Source: Gammaproteobacteria bacterium (GTDB taxonomy: Bacteria > Pseudomonadota > Gammaproteobacteria > Pseudomonadales > Azotimanducaceae). From it: a stretch of DNA of 64,000 nt. The stretch spans positions 2,559-66,558 of the forward strand of contig VXNM01000009.1 in the NCBI GenBank assembly GCA_009840545.1. The letters are read 5' to 3'. Shown in pieces: positions 36,273-45,237 of this stretch; the first letter of the stretch is position 1, and each line of letters starts with the position of its first letter. The notes under the pieces are model-generated. The model was not told the origin of the DNA and did no database searches. It saw only the letters and a program-made list of their open reading frames with translations. The translations under genes were made by a program, and so were the position numbers.

Positions 36273-37442
36273 ATGAAAATCGCAGACCTAGAGACATTCC
36301 ACTGCAAGTCAGGATGGCGGAATTACCACTTTGTGAAACTGACTCTGGAGAACGGAGTCATCGGGTGGAGCGAATACGATGAGAGCTGGACATCAGTCGG
36401 TGTCACAGCAGCAATACAAAGTGCAAGAGGTCGAGTCATCGGACAGGATGTCATGCAAAACGAGCGCATCTATGCTCGTCTCGCTGCGTCGACTCGGCAA
36501 TCGCCCACTGGAGTTCTTCCCCGAGCCAATGGTGCTATAGAAAACGCAGTATTGGATGCAAAGGCGAAGCTCCTCGACATCCCTTGCTATGAGTTGTTAG
36601 GTGGTGCAGTGCGAGACAAGGTACGTGTCTACTGGTCACACTGTGGCACATGGAGGATTTCTCGGCCGGAGTACTTTCCACCTGGCATTCACAATCTAGA
36701 CGACGTGGTAGCGTTGGGACAAGAAGTACGCGATAGTGGTTTCAGCGCACTAAAAACCAACATCTTTCGAGCGACTCCTAATGGAATGGTCGGATGGTCG
36801 CCCGGATTTGGTTTTCCACCGGACGAACATGGCAGAACGCCGAGCAGAGAGGTCTTGAATGGTCTGCATGAATATCTTTCCGCCCTACGGGAAGGTACTG
36901 GTCCAGATATCGACATGCTGCTCGACCTCAATTACAACTGTCGTACCGAAGGCTATCTGTCGATATTGCGCAAACTTCGTGACTTAGATGTCTTTTGGGT
37001 CGAAATCGACACCCAACACGCATCAGCGCTAGCAACCATTCGCAGTCAAAGTCCGTTTACCGTGAGCGGCTGCGAATCTTTAACCGGGCTTGTTGAATTC
37101 TTGCCCTTCTTTCAACAGGAGGCGTTAGATGTAGCGATTATTGATGCCATGTGGATTGGGATATGGCAGTCGCTCAAGATTGCTTCGGCAGCTGATGCTT
37201 ATCAAGTGAATGTAGCCCCGCACAATTACTACGGACACCTGGCAACCCTAATGGCCGGACACTTCTGCGCAGTCGTACCAAACTTAAAGATCATGGAAAC
37301 AGACATTGATCGTGTCTCCGATGACAAACATGTCTTTAGCGATGAACCGTTGTACAGAGATGGATACTTGCATCTACCCGACACTCCTGGCTGGGGTATT
37401 GAACCCGTTCCAGAAAAATTGAGTGCTGAACTTCAGTCCTAG
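36273..37442 (+). CDS. Enolase-superfamily (mandelate racemase/muconate-lactonizing type) enzyme
   Basis: 389 aa. The N-terminal capping domain begins MKIADLETFHC and runs to about residue 120, with ENAVLDAKAKLLDIPCYELLGG, the usual hinge. Metal ligands on the barrel strands are D in LLDLNYNC, E in FWVEIDTQ and E in SGCESL. The general base candidates are K in ALKTNIF and H in NVAPHNYYGHL. These enzymes abstract the proton alpha to a carboxylate (sugar-acid dehydration or racemisation). The KxN and APHN pattern points to the acid-sugar dehydratase / galactonate dehydratase side rather than to muconate cycloisomerases. The substrate is unknown. Confidence 0.87.
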   Translation: MKIADLETFHCKSGWRNYHFVKLTLENGVIGWSEYDESWTSVGVTAAIQSARGRVIGQDVMQNERIYARLAASTRQSPTGVLPRANGAIENAVLDAKAKLLDIPCYELLGGAVRDKVRVYWSHCGTWRISRPEYFPPGIHNLDDVVALGQEVRDSGFSALKTNIFRATPNGMVGWSPGFGFPPDEHGRTPSREVLNGLHEYLSALREGTGPDIDMLLDLNYNCRTEGYLSILRKLRDLDVFWVEIDTQHASALATIRSQSPFTVSGCESLTGLVEFLPFFQQEALDVAIIDAMWIGIWQSLKIASAADAYQVNVAPHNYYGHLATLMAGHFCAVVPNLKIMETDIDRVSDDKHVFSDEPLYRDGYLHLPDTPGWGIEPVPEKLSAELQS

Positions 37443-37454
37443 ATTGTCTATTAG

Positions 37455-38330
37455 CTAGCTAATTTGGGAACGAAGCTTGCGCTGCTGTCGCTGATAGTCG
37501 TACAAACGTCTAGTTGGTGCGATCAAGTAATCGATCGTTTCGTCAACGTAGTCTGCATTAGGATTTACAGCATTTCCCTCAAGTTCAAGCTCACAGCCCT
37601 TTTGAAATCGCAGGCGCCCTCGAACTTCTGAACTCCCATCGACAAGGACTAACGCGATCATATGCCGTGGCCGATTAGATCGGTTAGGAACACCTCGATG
37701 CCACAGCCTAATGTCTCGGATCAATACATCACCGGTTTCCGTGCACGGCTGAATCGGCGGATGGCTCTTCTTGCGCTGCGACATTTGCTCTGAGCTGATT
37801 GCTCGGTTTCCATCAGGTGTCCGCACCAGATGGGATCCAGGCCAGAGTTCAATGGCACCGTTTGAAGTATCCATAGGACCAGGTGGAATATTGACCACCA
37901 CAGACCATGTCCGTTCGACAGGATCAGGATCCTGTGTACGGTGTGCACTGTCCATATGCAGATGTTGAGTGCCGCTGCGAGGACAGTTTGTGTTGCCGTT
38001 GTAGAACGTTAACGTGGGAGATTCTCCGAGCAGCTTGACACATACATTCAAGACGAATGGGTTCATCACAATGTCTCTGAATACGAAATCACAAAGTGGC
38101 GGTGGTCCTTGTTGCAAATGCCCTCTCTCACGCGGATTACCACCAATCGAAGTGCAGTAGTCCTGCAATTCCTTCGTATCTTGATCCATTCGGCGACGAA
38201 TTATTGTGAGTGGTTTCTTCGGCAATGCCTGTTTGAGCACCACAAACCCATGAAGCCGAATGGAATCAACGGCCTCATCGAGAGAGTCGAGTGTTACAGC
38301 AAATCGATCTCTAGTCTGTTCCATTTGCAT
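37455..38330 (-). CDS. Phytanoyl-CoA dioxygenase (PhyH) family protein
   Basis: 291 aa. Fe(II)/2-oxoglutarate dioxygenase: the iron triad is H and D in HLHMDSAHR and the distal H in IRLWHRGVPNRS. The 2-oxoglutarate-binding Arg is in NRPRHMIAL. The N-terminal IRLHGFVVLKQALPK is the usual beta-strand start of PhyH proteins. It hydroxylates an unactivated carbon of a small organic substrate. It converges on the enolase-superfamily gene with a 12-bp gap. A second Met at position 3 is an alternative start. Unlike the copy at 464-1534, it is intact. Confidence 0.87.
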   Translation of the reverse strand: MQMEQTRDRFAVTLDSLDEAVDSIRLHGFVVLKQALPKKPLTIIRRRMDQDTKELQDYCTSIGGNPRERGHLQQGPPPLCDFVFRDIVMNPFVLNVCVKLLGESPTLTFYNGNTNCPRSGTQHLHMDSAHRTQDPDPVERTWSVVVNIPPGPMDTSNGAIELWPGSHLVRTPDGNRAISSEQMSQRKKSHPPIQPCTETGDVLIRDIRLWHRGVPNRSNRPRHMIALVLVDGSSEVRGRLRFQKGCELELEGNAVNPNADYVDETIDYLIAPTRRLYDYQRQQRKLRSQIS

Positions 38331-38568
38331 AGGTACGGATCTTTACCTCTCCGATGACCTTCAGCCGGACGAATGCCGAGGAGAACCATGCTCCTACTGT
38401 TTGGCAAACACCTCTTTTGAACTGTGTTTAGGTTTTCTTGAATTGAGCTAAGAGTATTTGTCGGAAATCTTGCCTTTGAGTTCGTCCTGAACTGACTATT
38501 TTTCGAACTCGACGTATTTAAGTCTCAATCGACTCCGTGAAATGGTGCAACATAGCTAGTTCCGAAAA

Positions 38569-39432
38569 TCATTGAGATCCCGTATTTACGACAGGTTGAG
38601 GGCTATTGTGCGAGCACAATACGACAAGCAAATTGGCAACCATTGCGGCTTTCCGTTCTTCAGACAATTGCACCATATCGTCCGCTGAAATCGAGTCCAG
38701 CGCACTCTTGACCATTCCCACAGCACCTTCAACAATCCGAGCACGGGCATCCACAACCGCTTGCGCCTGTTGTCGCTGAAGCATTGCCGCAGCTATTTCT
38801 TGCGCATATGCCAAGTGGCTAATTCGCGCTTCTTCGACCAGAACACCTGCTTTCTCAAGTCGATCTTGAATGTCTTCGCGCAATTGACTAGAAATTTCGT
38901 CGGTGCTGCGACGCAGTGAGACCTCTGCATCTCCCGGAGAGTCGTAGGGATGCCTCGTTGCGAGATTACGCAAAGCCGCATCACTCTGTACCTCAACATA
39001 GTTTTCGAAATCAATTACCTCAAAGCTTGCCTTAGCAGTATCAACTACCTTCCACGCCACTACCGCGGAAATCTCTATTGGATTTCCATCCCGATCATTG
39101 ACCTTAGATATCGCTCCCTCGCCTGTCTGAAAATTTCGTACGCGGAGACTAATGAAATTCTTGGTATAGAACGGATTGACCCAATGGAATCCAGATGTCC
39201 TCACAGATCCTACGTAGTTTCCGAACAATAACAGTACTCGAGCATCATTGGGTTGAACGGTGAAGAACCCGGGTATTCCAAAAATCAAAAGCAAGAAAAA
39301 CGACACCACTCCTATGAGGATGAGAACGACACTCAGAGTGACAATCGATAAAAGCGCTAAAGCGATCAATAGAAGCAGAGCAGGCAAGGCAATCCAACCT
39401 GACAGTGGGGTTACAGTTTTCTCTTCAACCAT
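38569..39432 (-). CDS. SPFH/stomatin-like (Band 7) membrane protein
   Basis: 287 aa. Two hydrophobic segments at residues about 11-52 form a hairpin. Then comes the SPFH domain: FFTVQPNDARVLLLFGNYVGSVRTSG, GFHWVNPFYT, NPIEISAVVAWKVVDTAKASF, and YVEVQSDAALRNLATRHPYD. A coiled-coil-prone stretch rich in Ala, Gln and Arg (EIAAAMLQRQQAQAVVDARA) ends in an oligomerisation tail. Members form ring-shaped membrane scaffolds that support quality control or microdomains. Often a NfeD partner is adjacent; none is seen here. Function unassigned. Confidence 0.88.
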   Translation of the reverse strand: MVEEKTVTPLSGWIALPALLLLIALALLSIVTLSVVLILIGVVSFFLLLIFGIPGFFTVQPNDARVLLLFGNYVGSVRTSGFHWVNPFYTKNFISLRVRNFQTGEGAISKVNDRDGNPIEISAVVAWKVVDTAKASFEVIDFENYVEVQSDAALRNLATRHPYDSPGDAEVSLRRSTDEISSQLREDIQDRLEKAGVLVEEARISHLAYAQEIAAAMLQRQQAQAVVDARARIVEGAVGMVKSALDSISADDMVQLSEERKAAMVANLLVVLCSHNSPQPVVNTGSQ

Positions 39433-39764
39433 GTGTCTCGTGCTGGCAAAAGAGTCATTGTATGGTCGGATTGGACAGACTTAGAGTGCGCCTAGCCGAG
39501 AAAGACGATCTTTGGAAACCCACTGCCGACGCCGTCAACTGAACCAAAAATAGCCTCACACAGAAGTAATTAGACGCAGCGAGTTCTCAGCAATTGAACA
39601 AGACTGGTGTATTGTTGGTCAAACAGTGGGATACGTGGAATTGAACTGCACTACACTCTGAACTGAACCGTTCATCAGCGAATTGACTGAAAAAGCAGAG
39701 ACAAACCAAATGTAACAAGAGAAGACTCTGTGAATGTCTGCACCCTCGCTCTCTTCCTTGCACT
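39433..39764. other. Intergenic region, no gene recognised
   Basis: No coding frame longer than about 30 codons with a plausible start. The start codons of the SPFH gene (minus strand) and of the small ORF at 39765 bracket it, so divergent promoters may lie here, but no clear -10/-35 pair stands out. Confidence 0.4.
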
Positions 39765-39905
39765 ATGAACCGAATTCTTGCAATCCTCTTTCCAGTTTTC
39801 GTCCTGCTTTCTGTTCAGGTTCAAGGTGAGGAGACATCTCCTTCGATTCCAAGAAGCAGTAATTCTTGCTTAGACATAGCCAAAGGAACGGCTGCTCGTT
39901 CGTAG
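39765..39905 (+). CDS. Small predicted secreted protein, possibly a truncated remnant
   Basis: 46 codons. MNRILAILFPVFVLLSVQVQG is a textbook signal peptide with cleavage before EETSPS, followed by a short mature part with one Cys (SSNSCLDIAKGTAARS) and a TAG at 39903-39905. After the stop the frame continues for 20 codons (HDALAVCQEETTITRQDIQE) before a TAA. This suggests a longer ancestral protein with an in-frame nonsense change. No family recognised. Confidence 0.35.
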   Translation: MNRILAILFPVFVLLSVQVQGEETSPSIPRSSNSCLDIAKGTAARS

Positions 39906-40202
39906 CATGATGCGTTGGCGGTGTGTCAAGAAGAAACAACCATTACACGACAAGATATCCAGGAATAAATAGCTCAATCCCGCATTTAATGCTAGGGATG
40001 AATCGATTGGAAACTCTATAGCGAAATCAAGCAAGTCCTAAGGTGAATAATCGACCTATAACTTGATCTCAATATACTTTCGAAATTCTCACTGGAACCG
40101 TCTCTTCCAGCGCATACGCCCCGAAGGCAAGTTCAAGTGTTACTTCTTCAATTGAATGACACTTAGATGCCGCAAGAAATACCGCCCAGAAGGAAGCACG
40201 AA
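39906..40202. other. Intergenic region, possible decayed tail of the small secreted ORF
   Basis: The first 60 nt keep the frame of the preceding small ORF. After that nothing protein-like is visible until the dehydrogenase gene. Confidence 0.3.
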
Positions 40203-41192
40203 ATGTCAGAAACACTAAGAATCGGAACCTTAGGAGCTGCAGGCATCACTCCAGCTGCACTAATGGCTCCCGCAAGTGAAAACGAAGACGTTGAAGTTAT
40301 AGCAGTCGCAGCTCGAGACAAGTCTCGAGCGAACGCATTTGCACAACGTTTTGACATACCGACTGTTCATGACACTTACGATGATGTGATCTCAGATTCA
40401 ACACTAGACATCATCTACAACCCTCTTCCGATTCACCTGCATCACGAATACTCAATCAAAGCCCTCCGAGCAGGCAAGCATGTGCTGTGCGAGAAGTCCT
40501 TTTCGATGAATGCCGACGAAGCAAGGGAAATGGCTCAGGTCGCGGAAGAAACCGGTCTGGTGCTCATTGAAGCCTTCCACTATCGATATCACCCAGTTTT
40601 CCTGACAGCGATTGAAATCTTCGACTCCGGTGTGCTGGGCAAGATTAGAGAGTTGCATGCCGAATTTACCGTTGGTACCCCCAATGCAGAGAACATTCGT
40701 ATGCACCATGAAACCGGCGGAGGTGCAACCATGGACATGGGTTGCTACCCCATATCGTGGGTTCGACACATCATGCGTGAAGAGCCCAAGGTAACTGCGG
40801 CAGCAGCCACCACAGGCAATCCGCAGGTGGACATGAAGCTCGAAGTGAGCATGATGTTTAGTGATGGTGCAGAGGCACGCACTATCGGATCTATGTGTGA
40901 TCCTGGATTCAGTGCATACCTCTTGGTAACCGGCGAAAACGGAGCCCTGCGGGTGCAAAACCCACTTGTTCCACAACATGGAAACAAAATCGAGCTGACA
41001 ATTGACGGTGAAAAAATCCGCGATGAAGAGCTAACCCGTCGACCAACTTATTCCTATCAATTGGAAGCTTTTGTCGACGCTGTGAAGAATGGGACCAAAC
41101 TGCCCACGGATGCTGAAGACGCAATAAAGCAAATGGAATTGATCGACGCAGCTTACATAGCTGCGGGCCTTGAGCCAAGACGAACTACTTAG
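40203..41192 (+). CDS. Gfo/Idh/MocA-family NAD(P)-dependent oxidoreductase
   Basis: 329 aa from ATG 40203, with AAGGAAG just upstream; the frame opens at 40167 but the Rossmann start fixes the N-terminus. Rossmann motif IGTLGAAGITPAAL at residues 5-18, AREMAQVAEETG helix, and the family signature EKSFSMNADEARE with the catalytic-type Lys (CEKSF). The C-terminal domain contains HHETGGGATMDMGCYPISWV, where the D/H pair of this family lies. Members oxidise or reduce sugars, polyols or trans-dihydrodiols; the EALHYR-like EAFHYRYHPVF is shared with the dihydrodiol/glucose-fructose group. Stand-alone gene. Confidence 0.88.
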   Translation: MSETLRIGTLGAAGITPAALMAPASENEDVEVIAVAARDKSRANAFAQRFDIPTVHDTYDDVISDSTLDIIYNPLPIHLHHEYSIKALRAGKHVLCEKSFSMNADEAREMAQVAEETGLVLIEAFHYRYHPVFLTAIEIFDSGVLGKIRELHAEFTVGTPNAENIRMHHETGGGATMDMGCYPISWVRHIMREEPKVTAAAATTGNPQVDMKLEVSMMFSDGAEARTIGSMCDPGFSAYLLVTGENGALRVQNPLVPQHGNKIELTIDGEKIRDEELTRRPTYSYQLEAFVDAVKNGTKLPTDAEDAIKQMELIDAAYIAAGLEPRRTT

Positions 41193-41220
41193 TATTAGAT
41201 AGCTCGATTTCTAAAATCCT

Positions 41221-42111
41221 CTACGCCAGCGCATCCCGGAACACTTCTCGGCGATGCCACTGAATATAGTCAGTATTTGGATGGAGCGAGGGCTTTCTAG
41301 GCAACCGAAGATTCTGTCCTTCAAAATTCAATAGCATCTCCATCGCTTGGCCGCTCCCGTTGAGTTCGGAAGATACTTGAATGGAGTAGTCCGAATCCAG
41401 CAATCCCCATGCACCTCGATCAAAAGCCTTGTGATGAAATCCGCACAACGCAAGACCGTTGCTGATTTCATCGGGACCTCCATGCGAATGCCACATGATG
41501 TGAGCCGCTTCCAAGTCGAATAGTGAGTTATCCAGTCGTAGATTAGATCCACAGACACAACATTCGCGACCGTATGCACGAAGTACGTTTTCCCTAAATT
41601 GTGGATCTCGCACATTCTTCTTTGTTGTAGCAGTCGTCTCTTCCACGTCCAAGCCAACCATCCTGCGGATTTCATCGTGATAGGTAGTTGGGAAATTCGT
41701 TGCCAGAAGTCTAGAAGCAATCGTTTCAACCAAGTCATTTCGATTGGTCAAATAGTCGTATATTTCCTGTGGAAACCCGCCAGCCACATTGAATTTCCTT
41801 AATTCAGTGAGATTGAGGGATGTGGAGGGTCTTCCTTCCAATTCAGCGGGAAACTGCAGTTCCCACAGATTGTCTCCAGGCAACCGTTTAAAAGGATCGT
41901 CGGGATGGTGACTCCTGCGAGGACGTCCGAATAGCCCTAGCAGTTCCGTCAAAGTGTGCTCAATGTCGGAATATGCAACTAGTCGATTTAAGCGATTGCG
42001 AAGTCGCCCGAGAGCGCAGAGGATGAGTAAAGGCTTGTGTGGTGCTCTCTGATCGTATTGCCGCCACACTCTGATGTTTGCGACCCGTTCTAGCAGATCT
42101 TGATCGTTCAC
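41221..42111 (-). CDS. HNH endonuclease with SBD-type N-terminal domain (phosphorothioate-DNA restriction enzyme candidate)
   Basis: 296 aa. The N-terminal half opens with RVWRQYDQRAPHKPLLILCALGRL. It resembles the sulfur-binding domain proteins of the ScoMcrA/SprMcrA group, which recognise phosphorothioated DNA. The C-terminal half is a beta-beta-alpha-metal HNH nuclease: CCVCGSNL, LEAAHIMWHSHGGPDEISNGLALCGFHHKAFDRGAWGL, with zinc-type Cys pairs and catalytic His. Such type IV enzymes cut sulfur-modified DNA and are incompatible with dnd/ssp modification genes, none of which is here. The SBD assignment comes from recognising the sequence pattern and is less sure than the nuclease call. Confidence 0.75.
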   Translation of the reverse strand: MNDQDLLERVANIRVWRQYDQRAPHKPLLILCALGRLRNRLNRLVAYSDIEHTLTELLGLFGRPRRSHHPDDPFKRLPGDNLWELQFPAELEGRPSTSLNLTELRKFNVAGGFPQEIYDYLTNRNDLVETIASRLLATNFPTTYHDEIRRMVGLDVEETTATTKKNVRDPQFRENVLRAYGRECCVCGSNLRLDNSLFDLEAAHIMWHSHGGPDEISNGLALCGFHHKAFDRGAWGLLDSDYSIQVSSELNGSGQAMEMLLNFEGQNLRLPRKPSLHPNTDYIQWHRREVFRDALA

Positions 42112-42182
42112 AGGATCAAGCTCTCTAATCCCACCAGAGTATCGGCTTCCAAGAACTAGTTCGCAGAACTGCGGGGCAGGTA

Positions 42183-43382
42183 CTAGTTAATCAAAATACT
42201 TTCGTCAGAAGCTACCCATCTTCCATTCTCAATTACCCCGAGCACGGATTCCTTCACACCATTGTGGTTTTCAGGCGAAAAGTGCAATGTGTAGCCAAAG
42301 ATGTCCTTGTATTCACCAATAGATTCCAGTGCTTCCACAAATTTCTCTCTCGTCAAGTCTCGACCAGCTTTCTCTAGTGCAATCACGATCAAATCTGCGC
42401 CTCTGTAGCCTTCCATTCCAGTTACGTCGGGTTCATGGCCGTAGATCTCCGTATATCGGTTGAACCAATCCACCGCTTCTTGGTTTGTCTCAGTGTCTGG
42501 ATAAATGCGAAGAGAATGAATGAACGCGTAGTAGCCTTCGCCTACTCCACTTTCCAGTTCCGCAATTACGGATGGAGCTCCGGCATTCGAGCCAACAAAA
42601 TCCACATCTTCCCAGCCGATTTCCTTGGCAATTGTGAGAATACCGATCGTATCAGTTGCCACGGTTCCCATTAGTACCAAGTCACATCCTGCGTCGCGTA
42701 GCCTAAGCACAGATGCAGTGAATTCTGTCTCTGTGCTCTTGTGCGCAGTTACTGCAGCGATTTCCAACTCCATTTCGGCCGCTTGGTCTTCAGCTCCATC
42801 CAAGATTTCTTTTCCAAAGTCGTTGTCGACATGTGCGACACAAGGCGTCGACCTGCCTTTATTCTCTACAAAGTACCGCAGAGCTGCTCGAATCTCGTAG
42901 TAATAGATCCCGCGCTGCGTGAACATGAGCTTCATATATGGCTCTGCCATCTGCACAGAACCGGTAATGGGAAAGAGGTTCGGTATTCCTGCGTCGAATA
43001 AGTCGTCCATGACCGCGAGATTATTTGGAGTACCCAAGGCAAGGTACATAGCAAAAATCTTGTCGAGATTTATGAGTTTGTCCACAGCTCGAATTGTGTT
43101 GGGTACTTCATATCGAGTGTCTTCGACAACGAAACGGATTTCTCTCCCATGTACGCCGCCTTTCTCGTTCGCTTCCTCAAACCTCATGCGCGCACCGTTC
43201 ACGGAATCAGCTCCATAGAAGGCTATGGGTCCAGTTAAATCGGTGTGGGAACCAAACAGAATTTCGTCGTCTGTTACACCTTGGACAGACTTTCCTGTCG
43301 AGGAGCTAGTGGACTGAGGAGCGCAACCGACAATCAAGAGCATCACTAGAGTTGTTGCTATCGCAAGCGCGGATTTACGCAT
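42183..43382 (-). CDS. ABC transporter substrate-binding lipoprotein, LivK family
   Basis: 399 aa. Lipoprotein signal peptide ending at the lipobox LIVGC (C20). The mature part is a type I periplasmic binding protein: VTDDEILFGSHTDLTGPIAFYG, the family start, then RGIYYYEIRAAL, VAHVDNDFGKEILDGAE and VTGMEGYRGADLIVIALEKAGRD. It captures ligand for the LivHMGF permease encoded upstream in the same operon. The acyl-CoA synthetase immediately upstream (4 bp) hints that the ligand is an organic acid rather than an amino acid. Confidence 0.9.
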   Translation of the reverse strand: MRKSALAIATTLVMLLIVGCAPQSTSSSTGKSVQGVTDDEILFGSHTDLTGPIAFYGADSVNGARMRFEEANEKGGVHGREIRFVVEDTRYEVPNTIRAVDKLINLDKIFAMYLALGTPNNLAVMDDLFDAGIPNLFPITGSVQMAEPYMKLMFTQRGIYYYEIRAALRYFVENKGRSTPCVAHVDNDFGKEILDGAEDQAAEMELEIAAVTAHKSTETEFTASVLRLRDAGCDLVLMGTVATDTIGILTIAKEIGWEDVDFVGSNAGAPSVIAELESGVGEGYYAFIHSLRIYPDTETNQEAVDWFNRYTEIYGHEPDVTGMEGYRGADLIVIALEKAGRDLTREKFVEALESIGEYKDIFGYTLHFSPENHNGVKESVLGVIENGRWVASDESILIN

Positions 43383-43386
43383 ATCT

Positions 43387-45237
43387 TCAACCTCCGGAGT
43401 ACATTTCGTCGATCAAGCTACTGTACTTTTCGTTTACAACTTTACGCTTCAACTTCTGCGTGGGAGTCAGCTCTTCGTCCTCCGCATCCAGTAGCTGATC
43501 GATCAATCTAAACTTCTTAATCGTCTCGACCTGTGCAAACATGGAATTGACCCGATCAACTTCCTTGCCAATCAAGTCAGTTACTTCCGTAGTATGACAC
43601 AGGCTCGTGTAGTTCGTGAACGGCACATCATTATCCTGAGCAAAGTGCGTCACATTCTCATGATCGATCATGATTAGACATGTTAGGTAGGGTCGTCGAT
43701 CGCCAACGACGACGGCATCTGTAATGTAGGGTGAGAACTTGAGCTGATTCTCGATTTCGCTTGGAGTAATGTTCTTGCCACCGGCCGTAATCAGGATGTC
43801 TTTCATGCGATCCACAATGTACACATATCCATCGTCATCGATCCTACCTACGTCGCCTGTATACAACCATCCCTGACGGATGGTGTCGGCGGTCTTCTCC
43901 GGCTGCTTCCAGTAACCCCGGATTACACCCGGGCTTCGAATCAGAATCTCGCCGTCTTCCGAGAGTTCAACCTCCACATCCTTGATCGCTCTGCCAACAC
44001 TTCCTATTCGATGGGCGGACTCCACATTGCAAGTAGCGAGTCCGGTACATTCAGTTTGTCCGTACAACTCGTACATTGGTCTTCCGAGTGCCCAATACCA
44101 CTCGATCAGGTCTGGAGCAATCGGAGCTGCTGCGGTCGCGAGCCACCGACATTGATCGATCCCGAGTGCGCGGCGAACGTTGCGCAACACAGCAAAATTA
44201 AAGAAAGCATAGTAAATTGCGAGTCCAAGAGGAATCTTCTTCGACTCCTTCAGAAAGGAGGCACGACGATATCCCACACTGATGGCCTGGTCATACGCCC
44301 ACTGACCTAGAGCTGTCGAGTCCTTCCGCATGATGGTGATTGCCGAGTATTGTTTTTCCCAAACTCTGGGAACCGCAAAGTGGACGGTCGGCTCCACTTC
44401 TTGGATATCGTTGTTCATGGTCTCCAAGCTCTCCACAAGATGAACTTCGGATTCAGCTTGGATAACCGAGAAGACATAGAACATGCGTCCGGCAATATGC
44501 GCTAACGGAAGAAACCCAAGTTGTCGATCATTGGAACTCATTGAGAAACAGTTTTGAGCGCAATTCATCATGAATCTCATGTTGCGTTGGGTGATCATTG
44601 CACCTTTGGGGGGACCTGTAGTACCCGACGTGTACGTCAGGATCATAAGATCGTCGATATCTGAAGCACGGATTTCCTCCGACCATGCATCAGGATGTTC
44701 GGTCCGATATTGGCTCCCTAGTTCGCAAAGTGCTTCAAGCGACATGCATAGGTCGTCATCGAGGTTTCTGAGTCCTTCCATGTCAAAGACAATGACCTTC
44801 TCGAGCGTAGGAACCTGTTCTCGAATCTGAAGAACTTTGTCTAGCTGTTCTTCGTCTTCCGCGAAATAGAACTTGGTTTCACTGTCGTTGATCAGGTATT
44901 CCACCTGATTTGGAGCGTCGGTAGGATATACGCCATTGCACACTGCCCCGATGCATATAGAGCCCAAGTCTGCATACATCCACTCCTTGTTCACTTCTGA
45001 GGCTATCGAAACGGTGTCTCCCCTCTGAAGTCCTAGAGCTTTTAGTCCCAGACCAATAAGCTGTGCCTGTTCGCCCCAATCGGACCAGGTGTATTCGTTC
45101 CAAATTCCAAAGTCCTTCTCTCGAATTACTACTTTTTCAGCTAGTTTGTCTACTTTGCCCTGAAACAGCTGTGGTACCGATTCCTCCTCTTTCGGCACAA
45201 TCTCTACACTCATCGCCATGTCTTCCTTTGTTTCCAT
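43387..45237 (-). CDS. Long-chain acyl-CoA synthetase (AMP-forming)
   Basis: 616 aa from ATG 45237; ATG 45219 (MAMSVEIV), preceded by AAGGAAG, is an alternative. AMP-binding signature TYTSGTTGPPKGAMITQRN, motif YELYGQTECTG, and YTGDVGRIDDDGYVYIVDRMKD. The acyl-lysine region lies near the end (TPTQKLKRKVV). The length and the inserted QPE-type segments match eukaryote-like FACS/FadD15 enzymes that activate long-chain or bulky carboxylic acids. Embedded between livF (27-bp overlap of the reading frames) and livK, it presumably acts on the imported compound: carboxylate + ATP + CoA to acyl-CoA + AMP + PPi. Confidence 0.9.
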   Translation of the reverse strand: METKEDMAMSVEIVPKEEESVPQLFQGKVDKLAEKVVIREKDFGIWNEYTWSDWGEQAQLIGLGLKALGLQRGDTVSIASEVNKEWMYADLGSICIGAVCNGVYPTDAPNQVEYLINDSETKFYFAEDEEQLDKVLQIREQVPTLEKVIVFDMEGLRNLDDDLCMSLEALCELGSQYRTEHPDAWSEEIRASDIDDLMILTYTSGTTGPPKGAMITQRNMRFMMNCAQNCFSMSSNDRQLGFLPLAHIAGRMFYVFSVIQAESEVHLVESLETMNNDIQEVEPTVHFAVPRVWEKQYSAITIMRKDSTALGQWAYDQAISVGYRRASFLKESKKIPLGLAIYYAFFNFAVLRNVRRALGIDQCRWLATAAAPIAPDLIEWYWALGRPMYELYGQTECTGLATCNVESAHRIGSVGRAIKDVEVELSEDGEILIRSPGVIRGYWKQPEKTADTIRQGWLYTGDVGRIDDDGYVYIVDRMKDILITAGGKNITPSEIENQLKFSPYITDAVVVGDRRPYLTCLIMIDHENVTHFAQDNDVPFTNYTSLCHTTEVTDLIGKEVDRVNSMFAQVETIKKFRLIDQLLDAEDEELTPTQKLKRKVVNEKYSSLIDEMYSGG

